A stretch of DNA of 64,000 nucleotides from Pollutimonas sp963706785. Its GTDB lineage: Bacteria; Pseudomonadota; Gammaproteobacteria; Burkholderiales; Burkholderiaceae_B. The number at the start of each line of letters is the position of its first letter. Positions within the stretch are counted from its first letter, which is position 1. The position numbers and the translations under genes were made by a program. Under the pieces are notes generated by a model that saw only the letters and a program-made list of their open reading frames with translations, did not search any database and was not told the DNA's origin. Location of the stretch: the NCBI GenBank assembly GCA_963706785.1, contig CAVPNJ010000004.1:310001-374000 (forward strand). The letters run 5' to 3'. Below, piece by piece: positions 44,178 through 53,562 of this stretch.

Positions 44178-44490
44178 TTTTTTGTCTCCATGGGTGGGCA
44201 GTGTCCGGTGCGGCAACGGCAACGGCGAAAGTTATACAGAAAAAAGCCCGTTCTTTGATTTAGCGTATCACGTGAGAGCAGTAGAAAACATAGGTGTTTT
44301 CCATCTGTGGTTTAAGGTTCCAGCAATTTTATGTGTGACGCGGAATTATGGATAAAAATGGAAACAAAGTCTTTTAGGGGATTCCCTGCATAGACAGGGC
44401 AGAAAAAAGTACCATAGGGACACCTCCCCGGGGCGGTGCAAAGTCGATTAACATGACACAGATATTCGTGTCATTTTTATAGGTGTTCAT
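44178..44490. promoter_or_regulatory. Divergent promoter region, transporter system 2 / msrB
   Basis: These 313 bases contain no gene. A 7-bp palindromic stem ATGACAC/GTGTCAT (44453-44459 with 44468-44474) followed by TTTTTAT stands just 16 bases before the msrB GTG. It could be an operator or a leader hairpin. A second, GC-rich inverted repeat (CACC-CCCC/GGGG-GGTG, around 44421-44439) lies upstream. No confident -10/-35 pair was found. Confidence 0.4.
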
Positions 44491-44886
44491 GTGAAGAAGA
44501 TCCACAAGACCGATGCTCAGTGGCGCGAGCAACTGACTCCCGAGGAATATGCTGTAGCACGAGAGAAAGGCACCGAACGCCCTTTCACCGGCCGCTACTG
44601 GGATACCAACGAGCCAGGCATTTATCGCTGCGTAGGTTGCGGCACCGAGCTGTTCGAGTCAGATACTAAGTTCGACGCGGGCTGCGGCTGGCCAAGCTAC
44701 TTTAAAGCCCTGAACCCCGATAACGTGCGCGAGGAAACCGATACGAGCCACGGCATGAAGCGCACAGAAGTGCTGTGCAATATCTGCGATTCACACCTAG
44801 GACACGTTTTCCCGGACGGACCTCCTCCTACAGGCTTGCGCTACTGCATCAACTCGCTTTCAATGAAATTTGAACCCCTTAAATGA
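44491..44886 (+). CDS. msrB: Peptide-methionine (R)-S-oxide reductase
   Basis: Reduces methionine-R-sulfoxide in proteins. It has 131 residues, with zinc-binding pairs Cys47/Cys50 and Cys96/Cys99, Cys65 in GCGWPSY, and catalytic Cys119 in LRYCINSLSM. The start is a GTG with AGGTG five bases upstream; a nearby ATG is immediately followed by a stop. It overlaps the yciB gene by four bases (ATGA). Confidence 0.96.
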   Translation: MKKIHKTDAQWREQLTPEEYAVAREKGTERPFTGRYWDTNEPGIYRCVGCGTELFESDTKFDAGCGWPSYFKALNPDNVREETDTSHGMKRTEVLCNICDSHLGHVFPDGPPPTGLRYCINSLSMKFEPLK

Positions 44887-45473
44887 AGAAATTTCTTTTC
44901 GACCTGTTTCCGTTAATCTTATTTTTTCTGGCTTTTAAATTTTCGGACATTTTCACCGCAACGGCCGTCGCTATCGCCGCCGGTGTTGGCCAGTTTGTGT
45001 GGCTGAAGGCCAGGGGCAAGGCTATAGAAGCCATGCATTGGATCAATCTGACCGTCATAGTCGTCTTCGGAGGCGCCACCCTATTCTTCCATAACGATAT
45101 CTTCATTAAATGGAAGCCTACCGTGCTGTATTGGCTGTTTGCATCGATATTGCTGGGCGGAAAATGGTTTTTTGGTCGCAACCTGATGCAAAAACTCATG
45201 GGTGCGCAGGTGACAATGCCTGCACCCATCTGGGACAAATTGAACTATAGCTGGGCCGCCTTCTTCATTGCTTCGGGTGCGCTGAATTTGTATGTCGCAT
45301 TTTCAGGCTCCTTCACCGAAGACCAATGGGTGAACTTCAAAGTATTCGGCCTGATGGCCTTGCTGCTTCTGTTTGTGATTGTGCAATCGATATGGCTGGG
45401 AAAGCACATGAAAGACGACCATCAGGCGGTCGTCACCCTAGCCGGCACTGCGGAACAAAAAAAGGGGTCCTGA
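44883..45473 (+). CDS. yciB: Inner-membrane protein YciB/IspZ (septation protein A family)
   Basis: A 196-residue intracellular septation protein A family member with five hydrophobic segments. Family motifs are KFLFDLFPLILFF, YWLFASILLGG and KLNYSWAAFF. It is linked to septation and envelope integrity in enterobacteria. It is coupled by overlap to msrB upstream and to bolA downstream (TGATG), making a tight operon. Confidence 0.93.
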   Translation: MKKFLFDLFPLILFFLAFKFSDIFTATAVAIAAGVGQFVWLKARGKAIEAMHWINLTVIVVFGGATLFFHNDIFIKWKPTVLYWLFASILLGGKWFFGRNLMQKLMGAQVTMPAPIWDKLNYSWAAFFIASGALNLYVAFSGSFTEDQWVNFKVFGLMALLLLFVIVQSIWLGKHMKDDHQAVVTLAGTAEQKKGS

Positions 45474-45736
45474 TGTCTACAGAACGTATGAAGGTACTTG
45501 AAGAGCGCCTTGCGCCGCTGGCTCCTACCCGTCTCGAAATTATTGATGAGTCGCATTTTCATGCAGGTCATGAAGGCAGCAAGAACGGCGCGAGCCACTT
45601 CCGTGTTGTTATCTGGTCCGAACAATTTGCCGGACTATCTACACTAGCGCGCCACCGACTTGTGTATGATCGCGTTCACGATTTAATGCCTTATCCCATT
45701 CACGCCCTGGCAATCGATGCCAAAGCTAACTCGTAA
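45473..45736 (+). CDS. bolA: BolA-family protein
   Basis: An 87-residue BolA-like protein; relatives bind monothiol glutaredoxins and DNA and act in iron-sulfur and stress physiology. It shows the central ESHFHAGH and SHFRVVIWS segments and RHRLVYDRVHDLM. The ATG overlaps the yciB stop and has AGGGG five bases upstream; an apparent longer frame from 45326 lies inside yciB and is rejected. Confidence 0.92.
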   Translation: MSTERMKVLEERLAPLAPTRLEIIDESHFHAGHEGSKNGASHFRVVIWSEQFAGLSTLARHRLVYDRVHDLMPYPIHALAIDAKANS

Positions 45737-45745
45737 AGGAATTAC

Positions 45746-46522
45746 ATGAAACGACTCGCCGTATTCGCCGCCGCCTGCGCCATTGCAGTGCCAGCCTACG
45801 CCCAGACTATTGCCAGCGTTAATGGCCAGGCCATTACACAAGCCAAACTAGACCAGTTCGTCGCGTTGCTCGTGAGCCAGGGCGCGCAAGACACACCCGA
45901 ATTACGCACGCAGGTCAAACAAGAGATGGTCAATCGCCTGGTGGCTGTTCAGGCCGCAGAAAAAGCGGGAATCGACAAGCAGCCCGCCGTCACTCAGGAA
46001 GTTGAACTGGCTCGCCAGGGCATACTGGTCCGCGCTCTAATGGCCGACTACCTAAAAAAGAATCCAGTCACCGACGCCAAGATCCAGGCCGAGTACGACA
46101 AGATCAAGAAAGAACAGAGCGGCAAACAGGAATATAAATTGCGCCACATCCTTGTTAAAGATCAAAAAGCAGCCGAGGATCTGATCGCTGCAATCAAGAG
46201 CAAGAAAGTTACTTTCGACGCTGCGGCCAAAAAAGATTCGATCGACCCGGGCAGTGGCAAGAACGGCGGCGACTTGGGATGGGGACCCACCAGCAACTAC
46301 GTCCCTGAATTCGCGCAAGCGGTTGAAGGTCTGAAAAAAGGTGAAATGACCTCCAAACCAGTACAGACACAATTTGGCTGGCACATTATTGAAATCGAAG
46401 ACAGCCGCGAGATAAAGTTTCCTGAGCTAAGCGAAGTCAAGCCACAAATCGAAGAAATGCTTCGTCAGCAGCAACTGGCTGAGTACCAGCAGGGCTTGAT
46501 CAAAAGCGCCACGATCAAGTAA
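45746..46522 (+). CDS. Periplasmic peptidyl-prolyl cis-trans isomerase, PpiC/parvulin type
   Basis: A 258-residue periplasmic foldase. A signal peptide ends AYAQT. An N-terminal SurA-like helical region precedes a parvulin domain at about residues 130-225 (YKLRHILVKD ... SGKNGGDLGWG ... QTQFGWHIIEI). AAGGA lies five bases before the ATG. It ends the msrB-yciB-bolA-ppiC operon with a terminator immediately downstream. Confidence 0.93.
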   Translation: MKRLAVFAAACAIAVPAYAQTIASVNGQAITQAKLDQFVALLVSQGAQDTPELRTQVKQEMVNRLVAVQAAEKAGIDKQPAVTQEVELARQGILVRALMADYLKKNPVTDAKIQAEYDKIKKEQSGKQEYKLRHILVKDQKAAEDLIAAIKSKKVTFDAAAKKDSIDPGSGKNGGDLGWGPTSNYVPEFAQAVEGLKKGEMTSKPVQTQFGWHIIEIEDSREIKFPELSEVKPQIEEMLRQQQLAEYQQGLIKSATIK

Positions 46523-46541
46523 GTAATCACAAGCCGAACAG

Positions 46542-46578
46542 AAGGGGCCAAGTGTTTTTTTGCACTCGGCCCCTTTTG
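46542..46578 (+). terminator. Intrinsic terminator after the ppiC-type gene
   Basis: AAGGGGCC (46542-46549) pairs with GGCCCCTT (46568-46575). After one mismatch a further AGTG/CACT stem closes a loop rich in T. The downstream TTTTGCTTT completes a typical terminator 20 bases after the stop codon. Confidence 0.85.
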
Positions 46579-46625
46579 CTTTAGTCGCCAAGCTTTAGCC
46601 TGATAAGTGCTGACGCGGCGGTCGC

Positions 46626-48719
46626 TTACGCACCCTCGAGCAGGGCCTTCAGGCCGTCTTCGTCCAGAATGGCTATGCCCAGTTCTTGGGCCTTGACCAA
46701 CTTACTGCCGGCATCCTCGCCTGCCACCACGTAAGAAGTCTTTTTAGATACCGAGCCGCTGACCTTCCCGCCTGCGGCCAGAATATGCCGAGTGGCGTCG
46801 TCACGTGTCCAGTTTGGCATAGTGCCCGTCAATACCAGCGTTTTGCCTTCGAGCCGTTGCCTGCCGCCAGTGGTCTTGACTTCAGACTTAGGATGCACGC
46901 CTGCGTCAGCCAGGGCAGCAATAATCTCGCGATTATGCGTTTCGCCAAAGAAACGATTAATGGATCCCGCCACGACTGGTCCGACATCATTCACCGCGAG
47001 CAACTGTGATTCATCGGCCGACATAAGGGCGTCTATCGAGCCGAAGTGCCGCGCAAGGTCGCGAGCCGTCGTCTCCCCCACATGCCGAATTCCGAGGGCA
47101 TACAGCAGGCGACCGAGTTCTGGTGCGCGCGCCTGGTCCAAAGCTGCCACTAGATTTTCGGCCGACTTGCGCCCCATGCGATCGTAACTGGCAAGCTCAA
47201 ACGCATTCAGCGTGAAAAGATCTGCTAGAGACTTTATCCGGCCGCTGTCAACTAATTGGTCTACCAGCTTTTCGCCTAAGCCCTCGATATCCAGCGCTTT
47301 GCGACCCGCCGCGTGAATAATGCTTTGCTTGCGCTGAGCCGGGCAGAACAAGCCGCCAGTACAACGTGAAATGGCCTCATCTTCGAGTCGCTCTACCGCC
47401 GATCCGCACACCGGGCAGTTTGACGGGGTAACGAACAATGACGTGTCCGCGGGCCTAAGATCCAGTACGGGGCCCACTACTTCCGGAATGACGTCGCCTG
47501 CACGACGCACTATCACAGTATCGCCAATCCGTACGTCCTTGCGCCGAATCTCGTCTTCATTATGCAATGTGGCATTGGTGACGGTCACGCCCCCGACAAA
47601 AACCGGTTTTAGCCTGGCAACCGGAGTTATGGCGCCGGTGCGGCCAACCTGTACCTCGATCCCCAGCAAGGTAGTAGTCTCTTCCTCGGCCGGAAATTTA
47701 TGGGCAATGGCGAAGCGCGGAGCTCGCGCAACAAAGCCCAGAACGTCTTGGGCCGCGAGAGAATTGACCTTATAGACTACCCCGTCAATATCGAAAGGAA
47801 GTTGTGCGCGCCCGCTGCCAGTCTTTATATAAAAATCAAGCAGTCCTTCTGCGCCTTTAACGACCTTGCGCGAGTCATTGACAGGAAGCCCGAACTCTTT
47901 GAACCAGTCGAGCATTTTCGCGTGAGTCGGACGCGGCATCGAGGGAAGGCCGGATTCTTGCTGGAAAATCTCGGTCTGCCCGGCGTGACGGATGCGAATT
48001 TCACCCCAACCATATGCAAAAAAACGCAAGGGGCGGTTCGCAGTAATGCGAGGGTCAAGTTGGCGCAGGCTTCCCGCTGCCGCATTACGCGGATTAACAA
48101 ATATTTTTTCTCCTCGCCGTTGCTGAGCTTGATTCAAGCGGTCGAAATCGCTTCGATTCATCAAGACCTCGCCACGGACTTCGAGGACCTGGGGGAAGTC
48201 GCCTGTTAACTTTAACGGTACGGAACGCAAAGTGCGGATATTGCTGGTGATGTCTTCGCCGGTCTGGCCATCTCCGCGTGTCGCGGCCTGGACCAGGCGT
48301 CCATCTTCGTAACGCAAGCTGACGGCAAGACCGTCGAACTTAAGCTCGGTGACGTATTCTACGTTGCCGTCCTCGGAAGTTAGACCCGACCCGCGCAAGG
48401 TATCGGACACTCGCTTATCGAAAGCCAGGACGTCTTCTCGTTCGAACGCGTTGCCCAAGGAGCGCATGGGCACCACGTGACGGACACTGTTAAAAGCGGC
48501 CATCGGGGCTGCTCCGACACGCTGCGTAGGAGACTCGGGGGTGATCAAATCAGGATGGGATTCTTCCAGAGCGACCAACTCTTTCATCAGCCGGTCGAAT
48601 TCGGCGTCCGAAATAATGGGTGCAGCCTGCACGTAGTAAAGATGATTGTGCCGGCCTATTTCCGAGCGCAAAAAATCGATTCTTTCGGCGACTGATACAC
48701 CCTTCGAACTGCTTGTCAC
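46626..48719 (-). CDS. ligA: NAD+-dependent DNA ligase
   Basis: Joins nicks in replication and repair. It has 697 residues. An N-terminal Ia domain (HNHLYYV) and adenylation domain with the AMP-accepting Lys in TELKFDGLAVSL are followed by an OB fold, a four-Cys zinc finger (CPVCGSA ... CTGGLFC), helix-hairpin-helix repeats and a C-terminal BRCT domain. The start is GTG overlapping the zipA stop (GTGA). It is the third gene of smc-zipA-ligA. Confidence 0.97.
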   Translation of the reverse strand: MTSSSKGVSVAERIDFLRSEIGRHNHLYYVQAAPIISDAEFDRLMKELVALEESHPDLITPESPTQRVGAAPMAAFNSVRHVVPMRSLGNAFEREDVLAFDKRVSDTLRGSGLTSEDGNVEYVTELKFDGLAVSLRYEDGRLVQAATRGDGQTGEDITSNIRTLRSVPLKLTGDFPQVLEVRGEVLMNRSDFDRLNQAQQRRGEKIFVNPRNAAAGSLRQLDPRITANRPLRFFAYGWGEIRIRHAGQTEIFQQESGLPSMPRPTHAKMLDWFKEFGLPVNDSRKVVKGAEGLLDFYIKTGSGRAQLPFDIDGVVYKVNSLAAQDVLGFVARAPRFAIAHKFPAEEETTTLLGIEVQVGRTGAITPVARLKPVFVGGVTVTNATLHNEDEIRRKDVRIGDTVIVRRAGDVIPEVVGPVLDLRPADTSLFVTPSNCPVCGSAVERLEDEAISRCTGGLFCPAQRKQSIIHAAGRKALDIEGLGEKLVDQLVDSGRIKSLADLFTLNAFELASYDRMGRKSAENLVAALDQARAPELGRLLYALGIRHVGETTARDLARHFGSIDALMSADESQLLAVNDVGPVVAGSINRFFGETHNREIIAALADAGVHPKSEVKTTGGRQRLEGKTLVLTGTMPNWTRDDATRHILAAGGKVSGSVSKKTSYVVAGEDAGSKLVKAQELGIAILDEDGLKALLEGA

Positions 48720-49738
48720 GAAAACACCCTTACTGTGCGATCGGCTGCCGCCTCGAAACCTGCCTGCTCGAGCCGCCCATACAAATCAAGTAGCTGCTTG
48801 TCAATGGCGTGATCGGTGCCATCTGAAACGGGACGCCCCTGATCATCAAGCAGTACAGCATGCAACCGCGTCGAAAGGTCGCGGCCCACACTCGCCATGC
48901 GACTGAACGCTTGGCCGTCGGCCGGACTATTGGGAAGATCGAGTAGAAGATCGATGCGATCGACCCCCGCGGACTGCACATCCTGGGCATGGACACCATC
49001 AAGCAAAGCAGTGAAGCGTGGCACGCCTGTATCGGCCATCCAGGCCAATTGATGACCATAGGGCAAAAAGCCAACGTCTTTGAGGACACGAGTAATGTCG
49101 CCCACCGGCTGAGTGCCTTGCAGACGCAAAGTCAGGCCAACCTGTGCATCAAGATGGGCGCACAAATCATCCAGTTCTTTGGCACGCTGCATGACATCTT
49201 CCTGCTCGGGTGCTTCGATGACGCCATCAAAACGCTCTGCCAGACGTTGTGCCATGGTCCATAAATGCGACCATTCGATATCGGTGAGAGGTCCGCTACG
49301 ATTGGCCAATAAGACGGACAACTGCATGGATACATAGTCTTCGTTCGGGCGTAGTCGAGCTCTGTGACCTCCGCCTTCGCGCTCGGCAAAGATGCGCACC
49401 GGCTTGCTGCCTGCTTTCTGTAGCGACTGTATGGCCGAATGCAGCTGAGCCGAAGCAACAGCCTGTGCAAAACTGATGTCGATGACCACTTCGGTTGTTG
49501 GATCGACCTCGGCGGGGTCGTCTGCAGCGAGTTCCTCGACCGGATCACGCAAGCCGAAGCCAGGCTCGCGTCTACCTGTTACCGCAGGAACACCGCCCAT
49601 CAAGGGATCCTGTTCGCGCTCGGGAAAGTGTTCTTGCATTTTTTGCCGTATGCGTCGGTCCTGCCACCAGTTAAATAGGAGCACGATCAGTATCAGTACC
49701 ACTCCGAGGAGTATCAAACCGATTTGCAAGTCACTCAT
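48716..49738 (-). CDS. zipA: Cell division protein ZipA (FtsZ-anchoring)
   Basis: A 340-residue inner-membrane protein tethering FtsZ. An N-terminal membrane helix at residues 6-23 is followed by a charged linker and a C-terminal FtsZ-binding domain at about residues 200-335. It lies between smc and ligA, the standard location in Betaproteobacteria, which backs the call because ZipA sequences are poorly conserved. The stop overlaps the ligA GTG. Confidence 0.88.
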   Translation of the reverse strand: MSDLQIGLILLGVVLILIVLLFNWWQDRRIRQKMQEHFPEREQDPLMGGVPAVTGRREPGFGLRDPVEELAADDPAEVDPTTEVVIDISFAQAVASAQLHSAIQSLQKAGSKPVRIFAEREGGGHRARLRPNEDYVSMQLSVLLANRSGPLTDIEWSHLWTMAQRLAERFDGVIEAPEQEDVMQRAKELDDLCAHLDAQVGLTLRLQGTQPVGDITRVLKDVGFLPYGHQLAWMADTGVPRFTALLDGVHAQDVQSAGVDRIDLLLDLPNSPADGQAFSRMASVGRDLSTRLHAVLLDDQGRPVSDGTDHAIDKQLLDLYGRLEQAGFEAAADRTVRVFS

Positions 49739-49779
49739 TGTTAGTCCGCCGTATCACCAAATGTTTATGCATATCACCT

Positions 49780-52700
49780 TCAGACTTCAGCCAACTGTAG
49801 AGCCGAATCGATATCGACTGCCACAATGCGCGACACCCCTTGTTCCTGCATGGTGACGCCCACTAATTGTTTGGCCATCTGCATGGCGATTTTATTGTGC
49901 GAAATGAATAGAAACTGTGTTTGCTCGCTCATGCTGCTTACCAGATTGGCGTAACGCTCTGTATTGGCATCATCCAATGGAGCATCAACCTCGTCAAGCA
50001 GGCAAAACGGAGCGGGATTCAGCTTGAACAAGGCAAAGACCAGGGCAGTGGCGGTAAGGGCCTTTTCTCCGCCCGACAACAAATGTATGGTGCTATTACG
50101 CTTGCCGGGAGGCTGAGCCATCACCTGTACACCGGCATCGAGGATCTCTTCGCCGGTGATCGACAGCTTCGCCTCGCCGCCACCAAACAAGCGCGGGAAA
50201 AGCTCGCCGAAATGACCATTAACCTTGTCAAAGGTGTCCTGGAGCAAATCTCGCGTCTCCTTGTCAATTTTTCGAATCGCATCTTCCAGCGTTTCTATCG
50301 CCGATGTTAGGTCCAGGTGCTGCGCATCAAGGAAACCCTTGCGTTCACGGCTGGTGTTAAGTTCATCCAGGGCCGCCAGATTTACCGACCCAAGGCCATC
50401 AATCGTCTTGGTAATCCGCTGTACCTCTGATTGAAGCCAACCGGTCTTTTGCCATTCGTCGGGATGCTGCGTCAGAAGCTGGCGCAGGGCTTCGCGATCG
50501 ACCTGGTGAGAGTCGAGTTGCTCCGCGAACTGCTCGACCGCCAGGCGCGCCGCCTGCTCTTGCAATTGCAACTCCATGATTCGGGCACGCCTGGGCTCGA
50601 GCGATCGCTCAAGCGTAACGCGCTCTTCATCAGCGCCACGAAGCAAGGCCGCCAGGTTATCCAGATGAATCCTGCATAAATTAAGCGCTTCTTCGCGCTC
50701 GGCGCGCAGCTCGAGAGCATCTTGCAGGCCTGCCTGCGAAGCCGAAGCGTCCAGTTCGAAGAGTTCACCTTGTAAACCCTCAAGTTCCGCCGCCGCGCGA
50801 CGGCCTTGATCGGTGGCCAATTGCAGATTACGTTTGAGATCGCCGATACGTGTTTGCAATGCCCGTTCTGCATATTCGGATTCATGCACGGCACGTTCAA
50901 GATCACGCAAATGCTGCCGCGCTTTTTCTGCCTGCAAGGCGAGATCTTCACCTGACATCTCAGCGTCGGCGAACAAGCCTTGATGCTCGGCTAGTTGAAT
51001 ATCTAGCGCTTCGAAACGGGATTCGGCCTCTTCCTTGCTGGCCAGCAATTCTTCCCGCTGGAAATCGATGTCGGATAGATCTTCCCGAATGCGCGACAAA
51101 CGTTCGCCTGATTGCAATGCCTGCTGATGAAGCCTGGAATGCTCGAGCTGAACGTCGTGCAAACGCCGTGTTAGCTCCGACACACGCTGACGAGCCGGGG
51201 CTAGGGACTGGGATACCTGTTGCCAGGCCGATTCCGCGCGGCTTACGTCTGCCAAGGCCTGATCTGCAATCAAGTGCCGTGCTTTAAGGTCTCTGTGCAG
51301 ATTTTCTATTTCTTGCTGGCGAGCAAGCAGTCCTGCCTGCTCGGAATCAGGTGCATAAAAGCGAACGCTGTGGGCATCCACCACATGCCCTTCCTTGACA
51401 ACATACCTTCCGCCTTCAGGCAGCTCGCCACGCGTTGCCAATGCCGTGGCGAGGTCAGAACATATGTAGACGCCTCGCAACCAGCCAGTCAACAAGGTAT
51501 GCAAATCGGGATCCGGCAGACGCAATAGTGCACTTAAAGGACTCAAACCGGAGCTTATCGACTTGGCGGCGGCTGCGACCGCAATCTGATAAAACGCCAG
51601 TCGCGCGGGCGGGGTATCGCTGGCAAAAGCCCGAACATGCTCCAGCTGGCGAATTTCTAGGCCAGCCATACGTTCCCGAAGTACGGCTTCCAGCGCAGTC
51701 TCCCAACCGTCCTGGATATGAAGCTTTTGCCAAAGACGGCCCAAAGCCGACAATTCATGGCGAGCCAACCAGGGTTCCAGGGCGCCTCGCTTTTGGACAT
51801 CATCCTGCAGTTTGGTTAATGCGGCCAGGCGTGCGTCCAGCCGCGACGCCGATTGTGACTCTTCGTGCGATATCGCCTGTGCCTTGCGTCTGTGCTCGTC
51901 TAGCTCGGGCAAGCGATCTTCAAGCTCGATCAGCTGGCCCTGCGCCTCGTGCAGCTGTTCTTCTATGGCTGCTTTATCGCCTGCAAGCCTCAGGATATTT
52001 TCCGGGTCTGGCGCATTAAGGCTGCGCAACTCCTGATCTAGTCGCTCCTTGCGTAATTCCAATCCTTGAATATGCCGATCTGCCTCACGTTGAGTCTGCG
52101 CTACGAGCGCGAGTTCTTGCTCGACCTTGGCAAGCACACTGCGTATTTCGTCGCGAGAGCCTGCCGCGAGCCTGACTTTGTCTTCAATGTCCGGCAAATG
52201 GGCCTGAGCATCTTCTACAGCGGCCCGAGACTCTTCGGTACGGGCGGCACTAGCTTCCAGGTCGAATTCCGCTTGAGCGATTTGTTCGGCGCAATGTGTT
52301 TGTTGGTCTGCCCATTCCTGCAGTTGTCCCTGCAATTGCGTACGGCGAGCTTGCAACTTGCTGCGTGAGTCGACCACGTGTCGAATCTCGGTCTCGAGTC
52401 GGCTGACTTGGGCACCGGCTTCAAAAAGCAAGCCCTGCGCCGCGTGGACTGCGTCGCCCGCCGCATAATGAGCTTGCCTGCGCGATTCGAGCACTGATTC
52501 ACCGGCACGAAGACTTGCTGTAGCCGCCTCAAGTTCTGTTTGAGCCTGTTCTATAGCAAGAAACTTGCGTTGCTGATCTTCGCGGGCACTACTTTCTTTC
52601 AACAACCATAATGCGTGCTGCTTTTGTTCGCCCTCTTGCTGCAGGCCGCGATATCGCTGGGCTACCTCGGCCTGTGCTTCGAGCTTTTCAAGCTGATTGC

Positions 52701-53304
52701 TTAGTTCACGCAGAATGTCTTCAACGCGGTTCAGGTTCTCGCGGGTATCCGCCAGACGGCTCTCGGTTTCCTTGCGACGCTCTTTATAGCGTGACACCCC
52801 TGCCGCCTCTTCGAGAAAAACGCGAAGCTCTTCAGGGCGAGCTTCGATCAGCCGATTGATCATGCCCTGGCCGATAATTGCGTAACCCCGTGTGCCCAGC
52901 CCTGTTCCAAGGAAAATATCGTGAATATCGCGCCGGCGTACTTGCTGGCCATTAATGTAGTAACTACTGGCGCCATCGCGAGTAAGGACACGCCTTACGG
53001 CAATTTCGGCGTAAGCGCTCCATTGGCCAACCGCGCGGCCTTCCGAGTTATCAAACACCAGTTCTACGGACGCCCTCGCAGCGGGCTTACGATGACCGGA
53101 TCCACTGAAAATAACGTCCTGCATGGACTCGCCGCGTAACTCCGATGCTTTGGTTTCTCCGAGCACCCAGCGGACCGCATCGATGATATTGGATTTGCCA
53201 CAGCCGTTAGGCCCTACCACACCGACTAACTGACTGGGCGTGGGAATAACTGTCGGTTCGACAAAAGATTTGAAACCGGCAAGTTTTATTTGGGTCAGAC
53301 GCAC
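49780..53304 (-). CDS. smc: Chromosome segregation protein SMC
   Basis: A 1174-residue condensin ATPase. The N-terminal Walker A is GPNGCGKSNIID. Two long coiled coils (about 165-500 and 665-1020) flank a hinge at about 515-645. The C-terminal ABC part has signature LLSGGEKALTA and Walker B FCLLDEVDAPLDDAN. It is intact and first in the smc-zipA-ligA operon, divergent from lplT. Confidence 0.97.
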   Translation of the reverse strand: MRLTQIKLAGFKSFVEPTVIPTPSQLVGVVGPNGCGKSNIIDAVRWVLGETKASELRGESMQDVIFSGSGHRKPAARASVELVFDNSEGRAVGQWSAYAEIAVRRVLTRDGASSYYINGQQVRRRDIHDIFLGTGLGTRGYAIIGQGMINRLIEARPEELRVFLEEAAGVSRYKERRKETESRLADTRENLNRVEDILRELSNQLEKLEAQAEVAQRYRGLQQEGEQKQHALWLLKESSAREDQQRKFLAIEQAQTELEAATASLRAGESVLESRRQAHYAAGDAVHAAQGLLFEAGAQVSRLETEIRHVVDSRSKLQARRTQLQGQLQEWADQQTHCAEQIAQAEFDLEASAARTEESRAAVEDAQAHLPDIEDKVRLAAGSRDEIRSVLAKVEQELALVAQTQREADRHIQGLELRKERLDQELRSLNAPDPENILRLAGDKAAIEEQLHEAQGQLIELEDRLPELDEHRRKAQAISHEESQSASRLDARLAALTKLQDDVQKRGALEPWLARHELSALGRLWQKLHIQDGWETALEAVLRERMAGLEIRQLEHVRAFASDTPPARLAFYQIAVAAAAKSISSGLSPLSALLRLPDPDLHTLLTGWLRGVYICSDLATALATRGELPEGGRYVVKEGHVVDAHSVRFYAPDSEQAGLLARQQEIENLHRDLKARHLIADQALADVSRAESAWQQVSQSLAPARQRVSELTRRLHDVQLEHSRLHQQALQSGERLSRIREDLSDIDFQREELLASKEEAESRFEALDIQLAEHQGLFADAEMSGEDLALQAEKARQHLRDLERAVHESEYAERALQTRIGDLKRNLQLATDQGRRAAAELEGLQGELFELDASASQAGLQDALELRAEREEALNLCRIHLDNLAALLRGADEERVTLERSLEPRRARIMELQLQEQAARLAVEQFAEQLDSHQVDREALRQLLTQHPDEWQKTGWLQSEVQRITKTIDGLGSVNLAALDELNTSRERKGFLDAQHLDLTSAIETLEDAIRKIDKETRDLLQDTFDKVNGHFGELFPRLFGGGEAKLSITGEEILDAGVQVMAQPPGKRNSTIHLLSGGEKALTATALVFALFKLNPAPFCLLDEVDAPLDDANTERYANLVSSMSEQTQFLFISHNKIAMQMAKQLVGVTMQEQGVSRIVAVDIDSALQLAEV

Positions 53305-53467
53305 AATAAGCGAGCAATATAAAGGGGATGACGCGACACGCTGTATGCGCGGACTCGGCTATCAGAAGGGCCCGAATTTAGAGCCTGCAACTCTCACCCG
53401 TAATCGTCTCGTATGATAACGCACCGGCCGGGGCTTTCGGTGGCTCAAAAAAACGCGTTATTATTTT

Positions 53468-53496
53468 TTGTTTCATCGACCCTCCGACGCTATACT
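53468..53496 (+). promoter_or_regulatory. Candidate sigma-70 promoter for lplT
   Basis: TTGTTT (53468-53473) and TATACT (53491-53496) are separated by exactly 17 bases. Transcription would start near 53503, leaving a leader of about 60 bases before the TTG start of lplT. It lies in the 258-base smc-lplT intergenic region; no equally good minus-strand promoter for smc was found. Confidence 0.6.
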
Positions 53497-53562
53497 CGTT
53501 AACATTTTTTTGCTATTTGATTCACCGTGTCTCTCATTTAACTATTCACTCGAGATTTCCCA

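Noticed and set aside
45326..45736. Longer version of the BolA-family protein starting inside yciB
   Set aside because: The conserved part begins at the ATG at 45473, which overlaps the yciB stop and has a good ribosome binding site.
51435..52019. 194-codon plus-strand open frame antisense to smc
   Set aside because: It lies fully inside the intact smc gene and shows no motif or initiation signal.
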